The position numbers and the translations under genes are program-made. From positions 1 through 64,000 of the forward strand of contig JAJVHX010000026.1 of the NCBI GenBank assembly GCA_022072405.1: a DNA stretch of 64,000 nucleotides, given 5' to 3'. The notes below the pieces were generated by a model, which worked only from the letters and a program-made list of their open reading frames with translations, was not told the origin of the DNA and made no database searches. Positions 58,384 to 64,000 of the stretch are shown one piece after another (position 1 is the stretch's first letter; each line of letters opens with the position of its first letter). This stretch comes from Phycisphaerae bacterium. Its GTDB lineage: Bacteria > Planctomycetota > Phycisphaerae > UBA1845 > CAIVHJ01.

Positions 58384-59120
58384 GTTTGAAACCCAGCACG
58401 ACACGTTTGATTCAGGGATTAGTCTTCCTGATGTGGGTGGCCGCCTACGGATGGTTATGGTGGAGCGGGCGTTATAGCAAGTTTGTCAGGCCGGAATTCG
58501 ACTTTTTGATGATCAGCGGGGGCCTGTTCTGCTTGCTGTTGCTGGGGGTAGTACTTTTCCCCTCACGTCTGTCGGGAGGCTGTTGTGCGCCTCAGGTCAG
58601 TGATCGACTCTGGGTTCATGGTGCCATACTGCTGCTGCCGCTATTATTCATGGGCGAGGGGCTGAATTATCGCTTTACCAGCGCGGATATGAAACGTAAA
58701 CAGCTATCCAATCAGCAGATGGCGGGTTTTTCGGCAGATGTCGGACAGGACAATACGATCCAGAATGAGGTTCCCAGATCGCATGGCCCGCAACATTTGA
58801 ATATATTGAATCTGGTCCGGGGGATGAAGCAGATACAGGGGCAACGGGTTCTGACAGAGGGCGTCGTCTTTCGTGACGATCAACTGGCGGACGATCAGCT
58901 CTACGTATATCGTTTTGTGATGATCTGTTGCGCGAATGACGCCCGGCCAGTAGGCATCTTGGTCAACCATCCGCAAGCCAGCCAGTTTGAAAATGACACC
59001 TGGGTGCATATCGAAGGTATAGTGGGTGAAACCATCTTCCAATCTCAGCAGATACCGTTGATAAAAGCCGATCTGCTCGAGTCATTTGAATCTACCGAAA
59101 GTCCATTTCTTTATTACTAG
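58374..59120 (+). CDS. TIGR03943 family protein (permease partner)
   Basis: This is a 248-residue protein that starts within the preceding permease gene (ATG 58374). Two or three N-terminal hydrophobic segments (residues 12-30, 43-62, 76-95) are followed by a soluble beta-rich domain with GQRVLTEGVVFRDDQLADDQLYVYRFVMICCANDARPVGILVNHP, the TIGR03943 hallmark, ending in WVHIEGIVGETIF. Cys pairs (GGCCAP and MICCAND) match those in the permease N-terminus, and the two proteins could handle a metal or oxyanion together. The function of the family is unknown. Confidence 0.85.
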   Translation: MAVSLKPSTTRLIQGLVFLMWVAAYGWLWWSGRYSKFVRPEFDFLMISGGLFCLLLLGVVLFPSRLSGGCCAPQVSDRLWVHGAILLLPLLFMGEGLNYRFTSADMKRKQLSNQQMAGFSADVGQDNTIQNEVPRSHGPQHLNILNLVRGMKQIQGQRVLTEGVVFRDDQLADDQLYVYRFVMICCANDARPVGILVNHPQASQFENDTWVHIEGIVGETIFQSQQIPLIKADLLESFESTESPFLYY

Positions 59121-59474
59121 CGTCGCCTGCTTATCAACAATAGCGCTCTGAAAAATAGACATGGTGATGGCGCTAAATGATCACCAACAGGTCTGTTTAT
59201 ATTTTTCAATGCATGATTTTTCAGTCAATGCCAATTATCAGTATTGATAGTTGATGAATAACTACTTGTATTCAAGCTTCAATTAGGAACTATCAATTAG
59301 AACTGGCGAATTATCACAAAAAGGAGCAGGTTAGTTTATCAATGATGATTCATGTCTGAATGTAATTTGTTGTGGTTGTGAAATTATCTCACGAGTGGGA
59401 TTTTTTATGAACTAATAAAGATTGAGTAAAGTAGAAAGATTCTTTGTTTTTTCCGCATTTCTGGCAAAATTGTA
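59121..59474. other. AT-rich intergenic region without genes
   Basis: About 350 bases follow the TIGR03943 gene. The sequence is clearly more AT-rich than the window average, with TTGATAGTTGATGAATAA-like stretches and poly-T/A runs. I see no ORF or clear terminator hairpin. It leads into the promoter at 59475. Confidence 0.5.
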
Positions 59475-59505
59475 TTGCGTCATGCGTACATTAATGAGGT
59501 ATAAT
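59475..59505 (+). promoter_or_regulatory. Sigma70-like promoter of the structured leader
   Basis: A perfect TATAAT at 59500-59505 is preceded by TTGCGT at 59475-59480, with a 19-base spacer. The expected start is near 59512, which leaves a leader of about 350 bases before the next gene at 59864. The spacer is slightly long. Confidence 0.5.
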
Positions 59506-59511
59506 TTGTCT

Positions 59512-59863
59512 AAAGGTCGGGTGTTCAGCTTAGCCTGTTAATAAGCTGATTCGGGCATGGGAATATGGACCAGCGAAGCAGCAGGGATGCGGTAATCATC
59601 CGGGCTGGATGATGGAGCTTATGCTGATTTCATGTCTCCTGCACGAGTAAGTGATCAGTCAACTCGTGGCCGTACTCTGCAAGAAATAAATCTGTTTCAG
59701 ACATTAAACTTGTGATGGCAGGGATGCTGGACAGGATCGAGATTTCCAAGTCCCTGTAAATGTGCGGCGTGCGGCGAGAATATATTTTTGATTTGTTCTA
59801 GCACACACGCTTCCATTTTTTAACTATCGAGATTGATGCGATTTACCGGGCCGGAGATCTGCA
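59512..59863 (+). ncRNA. Candidate structured leader RNA (riboswitch-like or unknown)
   Basis: This non-coding stretch upstream of the hydrogenase-protease-like gene contains perfect hairpins in series. TCAGCTTA-N9-TAAGCTGA is at 59525-59549 (8 bp), ATCATCC-GGGCT-GGATGAT at 59595-59613 (7 bp) and CACGAGT-N13-ACTCGTG at 59642-59668 (7 bp). CAGGGA-N26-TCCCTG follows at 59719-59756, its 3' arm also able to pair with ACAGG at 59731-59735. The 10-mer GCAGGGATGC occurs twice, at 59581-59590 and 59718-59727. Mutually exclusive pairing is possible. A promoter is just upstream and the gene's ribosome binding site (GGAG, 59852) just downstream. It matches no riboswitch consensus that I know. Folding into a defined RNA is inferred. 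Confidence 0.45.
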
Positions 59864-60391
59864 ATGGGTGAACAGGTACTCATCGTAGGCGCAGGTAACT
59901 GGATGTATGGCGATGAAGCCGCTGGCATTATTATCGCTAACGAGCTGGGCCGCCGGTTGGGTGATTTTGTCAAGGTGACGTATGACCTTGGCCGGGTCCT
60001 GGGATACTTGCACATTCAGCAACCAAAAGAATTGGAGCAGATAATTTTTACGACCATGGCAGCCGAAGATGAAGATCATCCCTCCGGCAGCTGGTGTCGT
60101 CTGGATATGGCGATGGATACTTCCAGAACGGAAAGCAGTTGGTTGACCGGAACCAGAAGCCTGAAGTTGCCGGAAATGGTGGATCTAGCCCGTCGGGTGG
60201 CCGCCCACGGTGTACATACAACTATTTATGTACAGTTTGGTTCGGATTTCCGACTGGGTGCCCCGCTCTCCCTGCCGGTCAAAAAGGCGATCGAGGCTAT
60301 CGAAGACCGGATTGAAGAGGAGATTCGCGCCGGACAAAGCGTGAGATCAGCTCCATCGCGACGAGGTTTATCTGCAACGGCTCCGTTTTAG
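59864..60391 (+). CDS. Hydrogenase maturation protease-like protein lacking two nickel ligands
   Basis: This is a 175-residue protein of the HybD/HycI fold. The start QVLIVGAGNWMYGDEAAGIIIANELGRRLG aligns with the family motif GVGNxLxxDExxG, and the Glu in DEAAG (HybD Glu16) is retained. The second nickel ligand, Asp62 in HybD's IIADA, aligns with Thr in IIFTTMAAE, and the third, His93 in PHQLGLADV, aligns with Arg in TRSLKLPEM. It is probably not a nickel-dependent maturation protease, and no hydrogenase genes are present. The C-terminal helix RIEEEIRAGQ is kept. It sits downstream of the structured leader and upstream of glycogen genes. Its function is unknown. Confidence 0.72.
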   Translation: MGEQVLIVGAGNWMYGDEAAGIIIANELGRRLGDFVKVTYDLGRVLGYLHIQQPKELEQIIFTTMAAEDEDHPSGSWCRLDMAMDTSRTESSWLTGTRSLKLPEMVDLARRVAAHGVHTTIYVQFGSDFRLGAPLSLPVKKAIEAIEDRIEEEIRAGQSVRSAPSRRGLSATAPF

Positions 60392-60424
60392 GTGATCAGG
60401 CAGGTGAAGTATTGGCCGGTTGTT

Positions 60425-60485
60425 ACCCATCTGAGCTATTTCCAATCTCAGTAAGCGGTCGAGGTGGAATTGGTGGCAGATGGGT
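60425..60485 (+). promoter_or_regulatory. Long inverted repeat in leader of the GT4 gene
   Basis: ACCCATCTG (60425-60433) pairs perfectly with CAGATGGGT (60477-60485). The 43-base loop contains a further CTGAG/CTCAG complementarity. The structure lies about 70 bases before the GT4 start codon and could be a regulatory hairpin or attenuator. Confidence 0.35.
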
Positions 60486-60555
60486 TATTCTGTATCAATT
60501 AGTCAATAAATGAAAAACAGCTCCTCTGATATAACTCCACAAAAAGGTTGCACCC

Positions 60556-62112
60556 ATGGTAGGACAATTGCCCTTGGCGAACAGTGATCGGCCACTTCGC
60601 ATCGCACTACTCGCCTGGGAGAGTATGCATTCCATAGCCGTGGGCGGCTTGGCGGCTCACGTATCGGAGCTGGCTGCCGCACTGAAGCGGCGGGGTCACG
60701 ATGTCCATCTTTTCACCCGCATGGGTGCCGGGCAGAATCGTTATGACTGTATCGAAGGGGTCCACTATCATCGTTGTCCATTTGACCCCAATACCAATGG
60801 CGATTTTCTACAATATGTTAACCGCATGTGTGACAGCTTCACCTGGCATCTGCAGGATGTGGAGAATTATCTCCATCGGCCATTTGACATTGTGCATGGT
60901 CACGACTGGTTAAGCGTCCCGGCTTTGGTTCGTTCGCGCAATGATTTCAACCATCAGGTGGTCTTTACCCTCCACTCGACCGAATATGGCCGGTGCGGAA
61001 ACCAGATGTGGGGTGGTCAATCGGAGCAGGTCCGACATCTGGAGTGGGAAGGTGCCTATGTGGCCAATCAGCTGATCTGCGTATCCAAAGCCTTGCGCCA
61101 GGAAGTACACTCGTTGTACCAGGTTCCGCTCGACAAGATGTGGGCGATATATAACGGAGTTGATGTTCATAAATTTGATGCGGATATAAACGTGGCCTCA
61201 GTGCGTCGTCGGGTGGGTATCGGCGTGGATGATCCCATGATCCTCTTTGCCGGGCGGCTGGCTTGGCAGAAGGGGCCTGATCTGCTGGTCGAAGCTATGC
61301 CCAGAATCCTGAACCAGCATCCGCGCACCAAGTTCATATTCGCTGGTGATGGGTCGATGCGCCAGGGACTGGAAGACCGGGTGGCAGAGATCGGAGCCCA
61401 CGAATCCACCCGTTTTCTGGGCCATCGCAACGGTTTGGAATTAATCAGTCTGTTTAAGACGGCTGACGCCGTCTGTGTTCCCAGCCGCAATGAACCATTT
61501 GGTATTGTCATTCTGGAAGCCTGGAGTGCCCGCAAGCCAGTCGTTACCACCCGCAATGGTGGTCCGGCTGAGTTTGTCCGCCATGAAGATACGGGGCTGA
61601 CCGTCAGTGATCATCAGGATTCGATCGGTTGGGGAATTGAGACGGTTCTCAATCGGATAGATAGCGCTCGACAGATGGGGGAGAATGGTCGGGTCGAGGC
61701 GGAAACCCGTTTTTCATGGGATACGATTGCTGTCCAGACACTGAAAGTGTATAACACTGTACTGAATCAACCCTACAATACCACAACAACAGTAATTAAT
61801 GGATCCGTAATGGAAACAGATCAGGAGTTGCAGATCATGGCCCGATCAGCTCGCAATAATAACAACCCGGGGAAAAGCACTCCGAAACCATCATCAACCC
61901 GCAGTCGTTCGACCACGAGCGCCAAGACCAGCACCACGCGAACAGCGCGTTCCACTGGCAAATCCGCGACGGCAACGAATCGTACCGTGAAGGTCGTGAC
62001 CGAGGAGATGATTCGTCAGCGTGCCCATCAGATCTATCTGGCGCGCAATGGCACGCCCGGTGATCCCGCGCAGGATTGGCTGCAGGCTGAGCGCGAGTTG
62101 CGCGGCGTCTAA
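60556..62112 (+). CDS. Glycogen-synthase-like GT4 glycosyltransferase fused to DUF2934
   Basis: This is a 518-residue GT-B enzyme. The first 410 residues form a GT4 transferase: RIALLAWESMHSIAVGGLAAHVSELAAALKRRGHDVHLFTR, VHGHDWLSVPALV, HSTEYGR, ICVSKALRQEV, YNGVDVHKF, LFAGRLAWQKGPDLLVEAM and PSRNEPFGIVILEAWSARKPVV with the EX7E motif. A basic Ser/Thr/Lys-rich linker (about residues 435-475) joins it to a C-terminal DUF2934 segment (EMIRQRAHQIYLARNGTPGDPAQDWLQAEREL). The fusion is unusual in my experience. It probably makes alpha-glucan from a nucleotide sugar. GlgX follows. The start ATG 60556 (MVGQLPLANSD) has AAAGGTTG upstream. Confidence 0.85.
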   Translation: MVGQLPLANSDRPLRIALLAWESMHSIAVGGLAAHVSELAAALKRRGHDVHLFTRMGAGQNRYDCIEGVHYHRCPFDPNTNGDFLQYVNRMCDSFTWHLQDVENYLHRPFDIVHGHDWLSVPALVRSRNDFNHQVVFTLHSTEYGRCGNQMWGGQSEQVRHLEWEGAYVANQLICVSKALRQEVHSLYQVPLDKMWAIYNGVDVHKFDADINVASVRRRVGIGVDDPMILFAGRLAWQKGPDLLVEAMPRILNQHPRTKFIFAGDGSMRQGLEDRVAEIGAHESTRFLGHRNGLELISLFKTADAVCVPSRNEPFGIVILEAWSARKPVVTTRNGGPAEFVRHEDTGLTVSDHQDSIGWGIETVLNRIDSARQMGENGRVEAETRFSWDTIAVQTLKVYNTVLNQPYNTTTTVINGSVMETDQELQIMARSARNNNNPGKSTPKPSSTRSRSTTSAKTSTTRTARSTGKSATATNRTVKVVTEEMIRQRAHQIYLARNGTPGDPAQDWLQAERELRGV

Positions 62113-62372
62113 ACAGCACCGTGTTCAATCTGGTTGCTTCCACACCCTTAAATCGATTTGGGTAAATCGTATGATGGCGATGTTGCGCGCCCCTTGCAAT
62201 CGGCCCGTAGTGGCATAGACTATCGGTCCTCTATCTTCAATCCCGCTGCCGACCCCGGTTTCTGGTAATAGCTACTCTTCTCTGGCGGTAACCCAGATCA
62301 AGCTTACCCGGTATCGAGTCGATAAGGATGATTGGGGATAACGCTCGGAGGAAGCCGGGCAGGAGCGCGGTC
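62113..62372. other. Intergenic leader of the glgX-like gene
   Basis: These 260 bases between the GT4 gene and GlgX show no gene. TATCGAGTCGATA near 62312 is a short palindrome. The ribosome binding site AGGAG lies just before the GlgX start at 62373. Confidence 0.4.
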
Positions 62373-64000
62373 ATGCAGGTTGAAGCGGGAAAACCCTATC
62401 CATTGGGCGCCCATTGGGACGGCCGAGGGGTCAACTTCGCACTCTTTTCTCACCATGCGACCAGTGTCACGCTCTGCCTGTTCGAACGCCACGACGCGCA
62501 ATCAGAATATCTGCGCATTCCACTTCGCCGCCGCACCAATCGGGTCTGGCATGTTTACGTGCCCGGATTCCGCCCGGGCTTACTTTATGGATATCGTGTA
62601 GATGGTCCGTTCATGCCGGATGAAGGCCACTACTTCAATCCATATAAACTGCTGATTGATCCGTACGCGCGAGCGCTGAGTGGACCGTGTCAGTGGCATC
62701 GATCTCAGGTCGGCTACATGGCCGACACGCCCGATCAATATCGTCAACGCAGCACAGCTGACAGCGCTGCCTACGTACCCAAGGCGGTAATCATCGATCC
62801 CACATTCGACTGGGAGGAGGATCGTCCTCCGCGCGTTCCCTGGCACCGTACCGTCATCTATGAATGTCATGTGAAAGGTCTCACCAAACTGCATCCCGAA
62901 ATTCCACCGGAAATACGCGGCACCTACACCGCGCTGGGCGCCCAGCCGATTATCGATCATCTGCTGCATCTCGGTATTACGGCGGTCGAGCTGCTGCCCA
63001 TTCATCAGTTTTTCAACGAAGGCCATCTGGTGGACAAGAAACTGGTGAATTACTGGGGCTACAGCTCGATTGGATTTTTTGCTCCGGAAGCCCGCTATGC
63101 CACCAGCATGGCGGGCCAGCAGGTGATCGAGTTCAAGCAGATGGTCAAGCAGTTGCATCGCGCCGGGCTGGAGGTGATTCTGGATGTGGTCTATAACCAC
63201 ACCGGAGAAGGCAATCACCTGGGGCCGACAATCTGCTACCGGGGGCTGGACAATGCCTCTTATTATCGACTGGCACCCAATCAGCGGCGCTACTACTGGG
63301 ACAGTACCGGCTGCGGCAACAGCCTGGATACAACCCATCCGCGCGTTCTGCAACTGATACTGGACAACCTGCGCTACTGGGTGGAGGAGATGCACGTCGA
63401 TGGATTTCGATTTGATCTGGCGCCGACGTTGTCGCGCGAACCGCATCATATTGATCGCTGGGGCCGCATCTGGGCCGCCATGCTGCAGGACCCGGTGCTG
63501 GCGGAGTGCAAGCTGATCGCCGAACCCTGGGACCTGGGTTTTGACGGCTACCAGACCGGGCGTTATCCGATTGGCTGGTCGGAATGGAACGACCGTTTCC
63601 GTGACACGGTGCGGAAGTTCTGGCGTAACCAGCCCGGTCAGACGCCGGAATTTGTCGGCCGGCTCACCGGCAGCAGTGATCTCTATGAACACAGCGGCCG
63701 GCAGCCGACTGCCAGTATCAACTTCGTCTGCTGTCATGATGGTCAGACCTTGCGTGACGTGGTCAGCTACGAAGGCAAACATAATCTGGCCAATGGTGAA
63801 GAAAATCGCGACGGCACGAATGACAATTACAGCTGCAACTGGGGTGTTGAAGGGCCCAGTGGCAACGAGACCATCAGCACTATTCGCGAACAAGTGCAGC
63901 GGAACATGCTGGCGACGCTGGCCTTTTCGATGGGCGTACCGATGCTGGCCGCCGGTGATGAACTGGGTCGCTCGCAGCAGGGCAACAACAATGCTTACTG
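62373..64000 (+). CDS. glgX: Glycogen debranching enzyme GlgX-like (truncated at window end)
   Basis: The reading frame is open from ATG 62373 (MQVEAGKPYPLGAHWDGRGVNFALFS) after AGGAGCGCGG to the window edge, so about 542 residues are visible; the ORF track omits it because there is no stop. The CBM48 N-terminus is followed by the GH13 core: VIYECHVKGLTKLHP, LGITAVELLPIHQFFNEGHL, GLEVILDVVYNHTGEGN, DGFRFDLAPTL (Asp nucleophile), LIAEPWDLG (Glu acid/base) and FVCCHDGQTLRDVVSYEGKHNLANGEENRDG (transition-state Asp). It hydrolyses the alpha-1,6 branches of phosphorylase-limit glycogen. It lies 260 bases after the GT4-DUF2934 gene. Confidence 0.95.
   Translation, partial: MQVEAGKPYPLGAHWDGRGVNFALFSHHATSVTLCLFERHDAQSEYLRIPLRRRTNRVWHVYVPGFRPGLLYGYRVDGPFMPDEGHYFNPYKLLIDPYARALSGPCQWHRSQVGYMADTPDQYRQRSTADSAAYVPKAVIIDPTFDWEEDRPPRVPWHRTVIYECHVKGLTKLHPEIPPEIRGTYTALGAQPIIDHLLHLGITAVELLPIHQFFNEGHLVDKKLVNYWGYSSIGFFAPEARYATSMAGQQVIEFKQMVKQLHRAGLEVILDVVYNHTGEGNHLGPTICYRGLDNASYYRLAPNQRRYYWDSTGCGNSLDTTHPRVLQLILDNLRYWVEEMHVDGFRFDLAPTLSREPHHIDRWGRIWAAMLQDPVLAECKLIAEPWDLGFDGYQTGRYPIGWSEWNDRFRDTVRKFWRNQPGQTPEFVGRLTGSSDLYEHSGRQPTASINFVCCHDGQTLRDVVSYEGKHNLANGEENRDGTNDNYSCNWGVEGPSGNETISTIREQVQRNMLATLAFSMGVPMLAAGDELGRSQQGNNNAY

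Noticed and set aside
59521-59700. SRP RNA, 6S RNA or known riboswitch in the 59.5-kb leader
   Set aside because: I compared the sequence with the consensus cores I know (SRP GGAA loop, c-di-GMP-I, cobalamin, TPP, ZTP, fluoride and others) and found no convincing match; hairpin order and loops differ.
62580-63893. 437-residue minus-strand ORF at the right end
   Set aside because: It is the antisense of the GlgX gene, whose catalytic motifs are on the plus strand. The antisense frame is long only because of codon composition.

Overview
The window is a chromosomal segment of a free-living bacterium, most likely a member of the Planctomycetota (Phycisphaerae-like). This is inference from content, not from a marker gene. 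The supporting content is a zinc-ribbon Ser/Thr kinase, Asn/Asp-rich lipoprotein linkers, an S46 peptidase, DUF971 and DUF2934 domains, a sulfotransferase, a THX ribosomal protein, and short GC-rich palindromic repeats scattered between genes. Coding density is high, and I see no rRNA, CRISPR array or convincing intact tRNA.

Layout. Bases 1-1350 are AT-rich and look accessory: the end of an IS5-family transposase abuts a truncated HExxH protein, followed by a small lipoprotein and a tRNA-like fragment. Bases 1.6-23.5 kb hold a kinase, a TM2-like protein, an HNH nuclease with a palindromic promoter, thioredoxin reductase, two paralogous subtilisin-like lipoproteins, a CBS protein, a DUF6263-like protein divergent from an S46 dipeptidyl-peptidase, queA, a receiver without its phospho-acceptor Asp, an orphan Fe-type binding protein, an anti-sigma/sigma pair, the tiny ribosomal protein THX (absent from the ORF track), a thioredoxin-fold/TPR protein and a WbpM/CapD-type dehydratase. 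Bases 23.5-34.5 kb are rich in surface-glycan functions: two tandem GT39-like membrane proteins with TPRs, serine acetyltransferase, a capsule-type transferase, a sulfotransferase and a GT2.

Bases 34.6-38.7 kb form a minus-strand operon etfB-etfA-orf-acyl-CoA dehydrogenase-GT2. The EtfB carries the DGDTAQVGP motif I associate with bifurcating ETFs. Divergent to it is a guanine-deaminase homologue that has lost two metal ligands, then two transglutaminase-like (DUF3857-type) proteins, the second without a catalytic Cys. A nucleotidyltransferase with a small unlisted partner gene follows, then a NeuB-type synthase and a CgeB-like glycosyltransferase. Bases 48.8-53.2 kb carry a large 2-hydroxyacyl-CoA dehydratase activase split into two overlapping frames. 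glnA with a sigma54-like site, a TIGR01777 epimerase, an amidase lipoprotein and a permease/TIGR03943 pair follow.

The last 5 kb contain the most unexplained signal. A sigma70-like promoter leads into about 350 bases of non-coding, hairpin-rich sequence, then a hydrogenase-maturation-protease homologue lacking two of three nickel ligands, then a glycogen-synthase-like GT4 fused to DUF2934, then GlgX, which runs off the end. This looks like a glycogen/maltodextrin locus with an unusual leader RNA and a repurposed peptidase fold.

Within genes, starts were moved from the ORF-track start when a good ribosome binding site, signal peptide or family N-terminus favoured an internal codon. No database search was run; all family assignments are by recognition.
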